Shown: positions 25,547 to 33,857 of the stretch, in pieces
Layout of the letters: each line of letters opens with the position of its first letter
Numbering within the stretch: the first letter of the stretch is position 1
Origin: Candidatus Heimdallarchaeota archaeon
Lineage (GTDB): Archaea > Asgardarchaeota > Heimdallarchaeia > Heimdallarchaeales > Heimdallarchaeaceae
Assembly: GCA_016840095.1 (NCBI GenBank)
Contig: JAEOSZ010000031.1
Coordinates: forward strand, 160,938 to 224,937
Direction of reading: 5' to 3'
DNA length: 64,000 bases
Translations under genes and position numbers: made by a program
Notes under the pieces: generated by a model
The model's input: only the letters and a program-made list of their open reading frames with translations
The model's database searches: none
What the model was told of the DNA's origin: nothing

Positions 25547-27301
25547 ATGATAACATGTAATGACGTAATAAAAATTTACTCGGATCCTGATACAGATTTG
25601 AAAGTAGCCGCATTAAGAGGATTAGATCTTAAGGTAAAAGAAGGAGAACTTGTTTCAATAATTGGTCCTTCTGGTGCTGGGAAAACAACTCTGATTAGAA
25701 TTCTTTCAGGTATTGAGCAACCTACAAGTGGAGATATAATCATCAATGGAATGGACTTTAATAAATTAGATGAATTCGAGCGAAGGGATTACAGATTCAA
25801 CCATCTAGGTATCATCAACCAATTCACAAGTGAAAATCTATTTACTCATCTAAGTGTAAGACAGAATCTTATGATTCCAAAAAGGTTGTTTTTCTTACCA
25901 AAAGAACAATCTAGAAAAGAAGTAGATGAACTCATAAAAATTCTCAATCTTAAACATGTTGAGTATAATACTGTGGATAAACTCTCAGGAGGAGAAGCAA
26001 TGAGATTATCAATGGGCGTTGCTCTGGCAAAGAATCCAAGTGTTTTATTAGCTGATGAACCGACAGGACAATTGGATTCAATGAACACTGAAGGATTGAT
26101 AGCAACTATCAAACAAGTCAATCAAGAAATGGGTAAAACTATTCTTGTTGTGACTCATGATATTAGATATAGAAATGTCTTTGAGAAAAGCTTTGTTATA
26201 AGAGATGGTAAACTAGCTGGAATTGGTAAAGATATGGGTAAAGATGAGTTAGAATTCCTTCTACATGCTTCAGAGATGAATAAAGCTTACATGGATGCTT
26301 CAAATTATGTCCGTGTTCCAGATGAAGTAAAAGCTCTTACTGGTTTAGGAGATATAATCGAGTTTGATACCCATCCCTCTCGTAAAATTGGTTTATTCTG
26401 GAATCCAGAAAAAATAACAAGAGATAAAGTATATGAAATAGTTTCTAATCCTTTGGAAGATTTTGAAGAAAAAATAGATCAAATTTCTTATGAAGAGGTT
26501 GAAAAGCTTCTGAGTAGAGAATTTCTCCCACCAGAAAAAGCTAAACCTATAGTAAGAATAAAGAACCTATCGAAAGGATATCAATCTAGAGCCGGATATA
26601 CTGAAGTAATCTCGAATCTTAATTTGAACATTGATAAAGGTGATTTTATTTTTATCTCTGGTCCTTCAGGCGTAGGAAAAACTACTTTACTTAATCTCAT
26701 TGCAGGTTTAATCAAACCTAATAAAGGTTCAATTAAGGTTGATAATTTCTCCATAAGCGATTCAGGAGAAAAACAAGTTTCTTTGTTTAGATTGAATAAT
26801 GTAGCATACATTACCCAACATAACAATTTATTTTCTCCTCTTCCAATAAAAGACAACTTCATTTTACCAAATTTGTTTTCAAAGCAGAAAAATGACAAAG
26901 ATTATGGGTTATCAATTGCGAAAGAATGTTTTATTGATCACAAACTCAATTCATATCCAGGAGAGCTTTCTGAGGGAGAAAAACAAAGAGCAGCTTTGGC
27001 TACATCCTTGACAAGAAGAACTAGTGTTTTACTTGCAGATGAACCTACAGCAAATCTTGATACAGAACTTGCTAGATCTATAATAGATTTACTTATGGAT
27101 ATAGTTAGAATAAACAAAGCTACAATTATTACTTGCTCCCACGATCTGACTCTACTTCGACCAGGTTTTCGTCATATTAGATTACTTGATGGTAATATCC
27201 AAGAAGATGCAAGAGTAACTAAAAAGGATCTAAAGAATATTGTAACTGAATACCTTCAAATCAAGCAGAACAAGGTTAAAAGGAGGTCTAAGAAGAAATA
27301 A
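25547..27301 (+). CDS. Double-NBD ABC ATPase, copy 1
   Basis: A 584-residue cytoplasmic protein with two complete MacB/LolD-class ATPase domains in one chain. NBD1 has Walker A G-P-S-G-A-G-K-T (near 40), signature L-S-G-G-E (near 146) and L-A-D-E-P-T-G-Q-L-D. NBD2 has G-P-S-G-V-G-K-T (near 371), L-S-E-G-E-K-Q-R (near 473) and L-A-D-E-P-T-A-N-L-D. Between them is a linker of about 100 residues with H-P-S-R-K-I-G-L-F-W-N-P, which is also found in the second copy and may contact the permease. All catalytic residues are present in both domains. A fused double ATPase suits a permease with two FtsX units in one chain. Confidence 0.88.
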   Translation: MITCNDVIKIYSDPDTDLKVAALRGLDLKVKEGELVSIIGPSGAGKTTLIRILSGIEQPTSGDIIINGMDFNKLDEFERRDYRFNHLGIINQFTSENLFTHLSVRQNLMIPKRLFFLPKEQSRKEVDELIKILNLKHVEYNTVDKLSGGEAMRLSMGVALAKNPSVLLADEPTGQLDSMNTEGLIATIKQVNQEMGKTILVVTHDIRYRNVFEKSFVIRDGKLAGIGKDMGKDELEFLLHASEMNKAYMDASNYVRVPDEVKALTGLGDIIEFDTHPSRKIGLFWNPEKITRDKVYEIVSNPLEDFEEKIDQISYEEVEKLLSREFLPPEKAKPIVRIKNLSKGYQSRAGYTEVISNLNLNIDKGDFIFISGPSGVGKTTLLNLIAGLIKPNKGSIKVDNFSISDSGEKQVSLFRLNNVAYITQHNNLFSPLPIKDNFILPNLFSKQKNDKDYGLSIAKECFIDHKLNSYPGELSEGEKQRAALATSLTRRTSVLLADEPTANLDTELARSIIDLLMDIVRINKATIITCSHDLTLLRPGFRHIRLLDGNIQEDARVTKKDLKNIVTEYLQIKQNKVKRRSKKK

Positions 27302-27332
27302 AGATTCCTTAGTTGCGAATAGTTTCTAAACA

Positions 27333-27398
27333 TTTTTATAGTTCTAAAGATATATGAAATGTTAGTTTAATCCTCTTCAAAGGGGATTAAGTGGGTGA
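27333..27398 (+). promoter_or_regulatory. TATA box, 5' hairpin and ribosome site before a surface-protein gene
   Basis: TTTTTATA (27333-27340) would start a transcript near 27363-27367. The RNA would then begin with an 8-base-pair hairpin, TAATCCTC (27368-27375) paired with GGGGATTA (27382-27389) around a 6-base loop (one G-U pair). Directly after it lies GGTGA (27394-27398), which serves the TTG start at 27405. The hairpin could protect the message or gate the ribosome site. Confidence 0.5.
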
Positions 27399-27404
27399 AA
27401 AAAT

Positions 27405-28244
27405 TTGAAAAAATTTGGAATTTTTGCTGTCTTGCTATTACTAATAGCACCAATAGCTATTCAAACATCTGCTATAATACCACCACCAACTGATTTCTAT
27501 TTCCATCCTGATCTAGTAACAGGAGCAGAATTAGAATGGCAGTTGAAGAAGAATGCTTTCAACTTCGAAGGAGTTGAAGAAGTTGACTATGATATTGTAG
27601 CTGGAGTTGAATGGGGAGTAGGGTCAGTATTTAAGATTGTACTCACACAAGACCTTAATGACTTACCTCTTACTGATCCATCAGAACTATTTCTATATAC
27701 AGGAGATTGGGCTGATTTCTACCTTGATGGAGTTTTGATAACTGAAAATTCAACAGATATAGAATTCTTCGATTATTCAACAAGTCTTGTCTATGGTTTA
27801 TTTGAAACAGGAGTATTTCCATTCATTATGCCATTAACTTACAACTATGGAACTGGAAATGAAAGTTTCTTCCAATTGTTCTACGATGAACTGAAAGTGA
27901 ATGAGTTTACAGATACACCAGAGCCAGGAATAACCATATTTTACACAGTATCAATGGATGAGAAGCGATTGACTGTTAACACAGGAATGGATATGAGTAT
28001 GTCTGAATATGGACTTACAGTTAAGGGAGAAGTTGATGCATCTATAGTTTATGATGTCCAAGATGGTGTATTGGATGAAATAAAGATTTTTGTGAAAGCA
28101 AGTGCATTGGGTTTCACAATAAAATACAATTTCCTCTTAGTAAACATCACAAGTCCTGTGAATCTAGACTTCGAGTGGATTTCTGGAGTAGTTGCATTTC
28201 TCAGTATAGGTGTTATGGTAGTATTTCTGAAAAGAAGGAGATAA
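27405..28244 (+). CDS. Membrane-anchored surface protein
   Basis: A 279-residue exported protein starting at TTG, supported by GGTGA 6 bases upstream and by the signal peptide that follows at once (K-K-F-G, then hydrophobic to about 23). The outside domain of about 230 residues is acidic and rich in aromatic residues and beta-strand patterns, with no recognised family. A C-terminal helix (about 254-274) and K-R-R-R anchor it, outside domain outwards. It follows the sensor-permease/ATPase pair by about 100 bases and has its own promoter, so it may be a substrate or accessory of that system; this is inference from position only. Confidence 0.65.
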   Translation: MKKFGIFAVLLLLIAPIAIQTSAIIPPPTDFYFHPDLVTGAELEWQLKKNAFNFEGVEEVDYDIVAGVEWGVGSVFKIVLTQDLNDLPLTDPSELFLYTGDWADFYLDGVLITENSTDIEFFDYSTSLVYGLFETGVFPFIMPLTYNYGTGNESFFQLFYDELKVNEFTDTPEPGITIFYTVSMDEKRLTVNTGMDMSMSEYGLTVKGEVDASIVYDVQDGVLDEIKIFVKASALGFTIKYNFLLVNITSPVNLDFEWISGVVAFLSIGVMVVFLKRRR

Positions 28245-28246
28245 AG

Positions 28247-28270
28247 TCTCCTTTTAGTTTTTTCTTTTAA
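28247..28270 (+). terminator. T-tract terminator
   Basis: Runs of four, six and four T separated by AG or C just after the stop codon at 28244. Confidence 0.5.
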
Positions 28271-28318
28271 TAGCCTTTATGCGAACATTTTTTTGTTATT
28301 TTCTTCTAGTTGTGTATT

Positions 28319-31078
28319 ATGAATTCTAAAAAGAATCTATTTGTCTTTATGATGATAGTTATTTTTTTAGTTGTTCCAATAATACCACAGCAGCAAGTTT
28401 TTGCTTCATATACAATTAATGAAATAACAGACACAAAAGATAATGTTAGTAATCAAAATACATTACCAAAACTTATTCCACCTCCTCCTAGCAATCCAAA
28501 TTATACCTATGATTACTTCAACAGTGTAGGTGTTGAAATTGCAGAATCTATTTTCTTCACTATTGGTGATCTATTTCCTTTCACTAGCATTCCAACAAAT
28601 AGGATATTTGATTTAACAGCTGTTCAGTTTGCTCTAACTTGTATTGATTTGTACTATGTAACAGAAGATGTAAACTACCTTAATCAGGCATGGGCAGCAG
28701 CACTTCCAATGAATATGAATCTTGAAGTAAATGGAACAATGATTAAAGGAGAAGATTATGGTTCAGTTTATGATGTATATGCTGATGAGAACTTACAATT
28801 AGTTCTGATGTATGAACGTTTAGCTCAAGCTTTGGTAGTTGATGGTGACATTTTCAATGCTGTTTTTATGAACACCCTAGCAGATAATTTGTTATCAAAT
28901 ATTACAGCTTTGTTCTATGGTACTTCGAGTCAATCTATCAATGAGACTTTAACAGTCCTTTCTGCTGATAATTCGGTAATTAGTACAACACAGTATTCGT
29001 CTGCCAGAGTTACTGGTTTGTACTATATGGCAAATCATCTTGCTAATGATAGTTCGCGTTTCTATACACAAGCAAAGAATGCTTTAAACTACTATAGAAA
29101 CATAGCAAATACAACAGTCCTTTTACCTACACTGAATTTTGGATATCTATTCTATTCTACATTCAACTCTGGTTCTGCTTCAGATAGTGAAGCTGATTTA
29201 CAAGGTAATATCTATATGAACACAGCTCTTATTCAAGAAAGTCAATATCAAAGAGAATTGAATAATCCTTCAATCGCTTTGGATTTTTTCAATTGGACAA
29301 CTATGGGTGAAGAAGCTATGAAAGAATACTTCAAAAGCCCAGATACTAGTCTATTTCATACAAAATACGATTTAGGTACACTTACCCTAGAGGATGTAGC
29401 TCTTACATATGAGAACTGTTTATACTTATCACATTTAATTGAATATAAGAGAAGTAGATTAAGCATTACAGGACTTACTCCTTCCTTTATGGAAGTAAAT
29501 GACTTGTATAATGAAATGACCATAAGTGTGTTTCTAGCTCCTGACTTATTCTTAGCAGGAACAACAAAAACAGGAGCAATTTTAGATTTAATTTATGAAA
29601 TTCCACATAGTAATCCACACTTGGTAAATTATCAAGCAATTACAATGATGTCCAAATTCTATCCACTGGTATCAATGTTAGCTTATCCAAATCAAATATT
29701 GCTAAATACTGCAACTATTTTTGATTGGGCATTTGATTTTGCAGAAACAACCTCAATATTTGGAAGTAGCAATAAATCATTTGCATTAAATTATCAATTG
29801 CAGGTCACTTCTCAAACATTGTTCAGTATTCAACATCCAGCAAACTACAGAATAAATACAACTATTCTGAACGGTGTAAGAATACAATCCGCACAAGTAG
29901 CTAAACTTAACATTACGGCAGATTCAGGAGGAAATCATGATATCCTATTTGAAATCTATCTAGCTGGGTACCTAGTATTTGATACTACTTTGAGCATTCA
30001 TATTGATAAAACAATAGTACTTAATACAGAACCAACGAACTTAGAAGTTACTGAATTGTTAGATAAAGATCTAGTTCTCACAATCTATCTTGAGGATGAA
30101 ACAGGTTTAGGAATAGATAATGCAGAAGTTACAGTTTTTCCTGAACATGCACTTGACAAAACAGAAATCACAGATAGTTGGGGGTATGTTACATTCTATA
30201 TACCTATTGATGAACTAATGCCTGATTCACTACCTACAGATGACGGTTCTACCTTTAATTCTTCTTTGATAATCGTAGCATCTAAGGAAGATCATGTTCC
30301 AACTTTCATCTATAAAGATGTAACAGTCAATTTAAACAATCTAATACTAGACCTGAATCCTTCTCCTCCAGAAGTGAAGGAAGCATCTGATCTTTCATTG
30401 TATTTAGATGTTACATCAAGAATCCCTGCATCTATCTTCAATCCTACAGCAAGAATAAATATAAATGGTATTCCCTATGAGGATAAATACCATAAGAACA
30501 GCTGGAATCTACCTACAACGGTAATTATTGGAAAAAGCTGGTTGAAAAATGGTACAACTGGACAAGTAATAGTTGAAGTAGAAGTTACTGCTGACGGATT
30601 AACTGAACCTCAACTTTTTACATTTGAAGTTCTTGTTGAACCTTTAGGAACACTAGAAAGAATATACTTGTGGATTGAGATAGCTCTACAATCAGATATA
30701 GTTAAAATTCTGGGAGCTTTAGGTTTTATTTGGGCTGTTTTGTGGAGACAAATTAGTCTTTATGCACTTAAAAGAACCAGAAGGTGTCCATATTGTGGAG
30801 ACATATCTAAAAGGAAGTATCCATATTGTAAGAATTGTGGATTGAAAGATGAATCATTGGAATACAAGAAGACAGTTAAAAAGAAACACAAAGAACCAAG
30901 AATTATTCTTGCTGAAACTGAAACTATCGTTAATCCAATACAACCAACAGTTCAGCAACCAGTAGAACAACCTCCTGAACAACAATCTCCTCTACAACAA
31001 CCTCCAACTGAAGATAGATTCGACAATACATTTGATAATTCTTATGATAAAAAAGATGATGACAATTATAGTTACTAA
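28319..31078 (+). CDS. Large surface protein with cytoplasmic zinc ribbon
   Basis: A 919-residue protein. The ATG at 28319 is followed by a signal peptide (N-S-K-K-N, then hydrophobic to about 28). Residues 60-480 are helical with periodic aromatic residues (Y-Y-M-A-N, Y-D-V-Y-A-D-E-N-L-Q-L), suggesting an alpha/alpha toroid as in glycoside-binding or hydrolysing proteins. Residues 480-770 contain strand-rich, Ig-like domains. A membrane helix lies near 790-812. Behind it, on the inside, is a C-P-Y-C-G and C-K-N-C-G zinc ribbon, then a tail rich in Pro, Gln, Asp and Asn. An outside binding domain joined to an inside zinc ribbon suggests signalling or attachment across the membrane. No named family recognised. 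Confidence 0.65.
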   Translation: MNSKKNLFVFMMIVIFLVVPIIPQQQVFASYTINEITDTKDNVSNQNTLPKLIPPPPSNPNYTYDYFNSVGVEIAESIFFTIGDLFPFTSIPTNRIFDLTAVQFALTCIDLYYVTEDVNYLNQAWAAALPMNMNLEVNGTMIKGEDYGSVYDVYADENLQLVLMYERLAQALVVDGDIFNAVFMNTLADNLLSNITALFYGTSSQSINETLTVLSADNSVISTTQYSSARVTGLYYMANHLANDSSRFYTQAKNALNYYRNIANTTVLLPTLNFGYLFYSTFNSGSASDSEADLQGNIYMNTALIQESQYQRELNNPSIALDFFNWTTMGEEAMKEYFKSPDTSLFHTKYDLGTLTLEDVALTYENCLYLSHLIEYKRSRLSITGLTPSFMEVNDLYNEMTISVFLAPDLFLAGTTKTGAILDLIYEIPHSNPHLVNYQAITMMSKFYPLVSMLAYPNQILLNTATIFDWAFDFAETTSIFGSSNKSFALNYQLQVTSQTLFSIQHPANYRINTTILNGVRIQSAQVAKLNITADSGGNHDILFEIYLAGYLVFDTTLSIHIDKTIVLNTEPTNLEVTELLDKDLVLTIYLEDETGLGIDNAEVTVFPEHALDKTEITDSWGYVTFYIPIDELMPDSLPTDDGSTFNSSLIIVASKEDHVPTFIYKDVTVNLNNLILDLNPSPPEVKEASDLSLYLDVTSRIPASIFNPTARININGIPYEDKYHKNSWNLPTTVIIGKSWLKNGTTGQVIVEVEVTADGLTEPQLFTFEVLVEPLGTLERIYLWIEIALQSDIVKILGALGFIWAVLWRQISLYALKRTRRCPYCGDISKRKYPYCKNCGLKDESLEYKKTVKKKHKEPRIILAETETIVNPIQPTVQQPVEQPPEQQSPLQQPPTEDRFDNTFDNSYDKKDDDNYSY

Positions 31079-31104
31079 TCTTTTTTCTTTTTCTTCTTTT
31101 TCAT
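31079..31104 (+). terminator. T-tract terminator between convergent genes
   Basis: Runs of six, five and five T directly after the stop at 31078; the tract overlaps the last codons of the opposing HD gene. Confidence 0.55.
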
Positions 31105-32411
31105 ATTTCATCTACTAGCTTTGAAATTTCATTTCTACAAGGTGCTGGAAAGATTAGAAGATTATTGTATTTTGGTTTAGTTAAGCTTGCTATAACATCT
31201 GATACTTCAGAAAGCTGTTTCAGTTGACCATCTTTCATTTTAATCATTATTGCATTGCGGTCTGTTTCTTCATATGGAGTATAATATCTGCTTCCGAATT
31301 GATCAATGTCCCAACTAACTGTAGGATAACCATATTTTCTAACAATGAAATTGATCTTTTCAGAGTTTTCTAAAACTTTGGAAGCCATTTCTTCAGTCAG
31401 TGGAATACTTTTGTACAGATTTCTACGAAGTATATCATTTGCTAAATTCTTAATAAAATCATCATTTTGCTCTTTTGCAACAGTATAATGTAGTTGTGTA
31501 TATACAACATCATCTGTTAGAGTCATCAGTGTCTTCCAATAAGGTTTTTCTGTGAAATCATTAAAGAAGGGAAGACTTGCTACATCCTTACCTTCATCTA
31601 CTTTTTGAATCATTTGTGAAATGAATAACTTTAGCATGTATTCATAACATCTTACTGTTTTATGAAAGTAAACCCGGCTGAATTGCATGTATAACGCAAG
31701 AACTACTTGTTCAATGGACTGTACACCTTTTTCCCTAATTAGCATCGTTCCTTTTTCTGTTAACTCCATCATATCAAATAATCGTTCAAGATTATACATC
31801 CCAAAGGAAACACCTGTAGAAACTGAATCTCGCATAAGATAATCTAAAGCGTCAGCATCTAATTGTGAATTAATGATTTGATTTTTGAAAGGTTTATCAT
31901 CAACACTTTTCCCTTGTATGAGTTTTCCTATCTGTTTTCTATTGTAACCTTCTCTTTCTAAAATTCCTGCAATTTCAGATTCATCATCTAAGACAATTTG
32001 CTCAGATATATTCTCATGCCTAACAAAAATCCCGTATTTAGTGTTACAATTAGGATTTTCATAATTTTTACATAACATTTTTGTGGTATCCTCAAACATA
32101 TGTGAGAATGGACCATGACCTATATCATGGATTAACGCAGTAAGACTTACTTGTTTGATTTCATCTTCAGTGTAAACCTCAGGATGTTTCTTGTTCAAGA
32201 ATCGGCCTATCCTATTAGCTACATGATGTGCTCCTAAACTGTGCATAAACCTACTATGAGTAGCAGAAGGATATGAAGCAGAAACTCCTCCTAGCTGAAT
32301 AATGCGTCTTAATCTTTGGAATTCCCAGGTATCTATTATATCTATAATTACTTTGTCATAAATATCGATATACTTGTGAACTTGATCAGCGATGGACCTA
32401 TAAACAGACAT
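31101..32411 (-). CDS. HD-domain phosphohydrolase (dGTPase/SAMHD1-like)
   Basis: A 436-residue cytoplasmic protein. The start is set at ATG 32411 (M-S-V-Y-R-S-I); a TTG at 32471 would add 20 Phe- and Asn-rich residues not typical of the family. The metal-binding HD signature is complete: R-F-x-H-S-L-G-A-H, then A-L-I-H-D-I-G-H-G-P-F-S-H, and a distal Asp in A-L-D-Y-L-M-R-D. That H-D-I-G-H-G-P-F-S-H block is characteristic of the dNTP triphosphohydrolase and SAMHD1 group. Such enzymes cleave dNTPs or other phosphate esters. The substrate is not certain. It is divergent from the UDP-glucose dehydrogenase gene, about 110 bases apart. Confidence 0.8.
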   Translation of the reverse strand: MSVYRSIADQVHKYIDIYDKVIIDIIDTWEFQRLRRIIQLGGVSASYPSATHSRFMHSLGAHHVANRIGRFLNKKHPEVYTEDEIKQVSLTALIHDIGHGPFSHMFEDTTKMLCKNYENPNCNTKYGIFVRHENISEQIVLDDESEIAGILEREGYNRKQIGKLIQGKSVDDKPFKNQIINSQLDADALDYLMRDSVSTGVSFGMYNLERLFDMMELTEKGTMLIREKGVQSIEQVVLALYMQFSRVYFHKTVRCYEYMLKLFISQMIQKVDEGKDVASLPFFNDFTEKPYWKTLMTLTDDVVYTQLHYTVAKEQNDDFIKNLANDILRRNLYKSIPLTEEMASKVLENSEKINFIVRKYGYPTVSWDIDQFGSRYYTPYEETDRNAIMIKMKDGQLKQLSEVSDVIASLTKPKYNNLLIFPAPCRNEISKLVDEI

Positions 32412-32521
32412 TATGTTGTCAAAGAAGAAATAGTTGATAACTTTTTGGTATGAACAGAAGAAGTTGGACAACTTCTGGACAAATGTTCTTATAATTTCTT
32501 TCCATCAGTAATCTGAGAAAA

Positions 32522-33847
32522 ATGAAAATAGCAGTAATAGGAACTGGTTATGTAGGCTTAGTTACTGGCACCTGTTTCGCAAATAAAGGACATGATGTTA
32601 TCTGTGTTGATGTTATTGAAGAAAAAATCCAGAAAATAAATGAAGGAACTGTACCGATTTTTGAAGAAGGTTTGGATGAAATGCTCAAAGATGTTGTAAG
32701 TAAAAAGAAGCTGAAAGCTACTTTAAACATGAAAGAAGCAATAACTAATTCCGAACTAATCTATATCTGCGTAGGAACTCCTTCTAAAGAAGATGGAGCT
32801 TTTGATTATGTCTATCTAAAGGATGCTGCTCAAAAAATAGGAGAGGTAATAAAAGAATTAGATGAATACAAAGTTATTGTGGTAAAAAGCACCTGCTCTC
32901 CTGGAACAACCATGAATCTAGTTAAACCTATTCTTGAAGAAACTAGTCAAAAAACTGCTGGAAAGGATTTTGGCTTGGGAATGAATCCTGAATTTCTTAG
33001 AGAAGGTGTTGCAATCAAAGATTTTCTAAATCCAGATAGGATTGTCGTAGGTGGAATAGATGAAAAATCTCAGGAAATAATTACAAAATCTTATGAAGGA
33101 TTTGAAAGTCCATTTTTGAATGTAGATCCAACTACTGCAGAGATGATCAAAATTGCCTCAAACTCGTTTTTAGCAATGAAAATTTCCTTTATTAATGAAA
33201 TAGCAAATATAGCTGAAAAAATTGGTAGTGATATTCAAGACATTGCTAAAGGAATAGGTATGGATGATAGAATCTCAATTAGATTCTTGAGAGCTGGACT
33301 GGGATATGGTGGTTCATGTTTTCCAAAAGACATTCAAGCTCTTCATCGTCAATCAGTTGAGATGGGAGTTCCATCAGATTTACTTAAGGCTACTATGAAA
33401 GTTAATGAAGCACAACCCTTACGTGCGGCTGAGATCTTAATAGAAGAGATGGATGATCGATCTTTAGAAAACAGAAAAATAGGTGTTCTTGGACTAGCTT
33501 TCAAGCCAGATACTGATGATGTAAGGGAAGCCGTTTCCATAACTCTAATTGAATATTTACTAGAACGGGGTGCAAAGGTATTTGCTACGGATCCAATTGC
33601 TATAAAGAACTTTAGAGAAATACTAAATCATGAAAATCTAACTCTAACTAGTAAAGTTGAGGATGTTCTAACTGATTCTGATGCTTGTATCTTAGTAACT
33701 GAATGGAAAGAATATCTAAACCTGTCTCCTAGTACATTCAAAGAACTAATGAAAATTCCTTTGGTTATAGATGGAAGAAGAAGTTTAGATGCTGAAAAAT
33801 TCAGAAACGAAGAAATAACTTTCAAAAGTATAGGACTTGGGAGATAG
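32522..33847 (+). CDS. UDP-glucose 6-dehydrogenase
   Basis: A 441-residue enzyme that oxidises UDP-glucose to UDP-glucuronate with two NAD+. The N-terminal dinucleotide motif is G-T-G-Y-V-G-L (8-14). The segment N-P-E-F-L-R-E-G and catalytic Cys266 in G-G-S-C-F-P-K-D are intact. The C-terminal UDP-binding domain with F-K-P-D-T-D-D-V-R is complete. Length and order are standard for the UDP-glucose/GDP-mannose dehydrogenase family, in which this group is closest to the UDP-glucose type. The product feeds surface glycans, which fits the surface proteins nearby. It stands alone, with no glycosyltransferase genes beside it. Confidence 0.85.
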   Translation: MKIAVIGTGYVGLVTGTCFANKGHDVICVDVIEEKIQKINEGTVPIFEEGLDEMLKDVVSKKKLKATLNMKEAITNSELIYICVGTPSKEDGAFDYVYLKDAAQKIGEVIKELDEYKVIVVKSTCSPGTTMNLVKPILEETSQKTAGKDFGLGMNPEFLREGVAIKDFLNPDRIVVGGIDEKSQEIITKSYEGFESPFLNVDPTTAEMIKIASNSFLAMKISFINEIANIAEKIGSDIQDIAKGIGMDDRISIRFLRAGLGYGGSCFPKDIQALHRQSVEMGVPSDLLKATMKVNEAQPLRAAEILIEEMDDRSLENRKIGVLGLAFKPDTDDVREAVSITLIEYLLERGAKVFATDPIAIKNFREILNHENLTLTSKVEDVLTDSDACILVTEWKEYLNLSPSTFKELMKIPLVIDGRRSLDAEKFRNEEITFKSIGLGR

Positions 33848-33857
33848 AACTCTCTAC

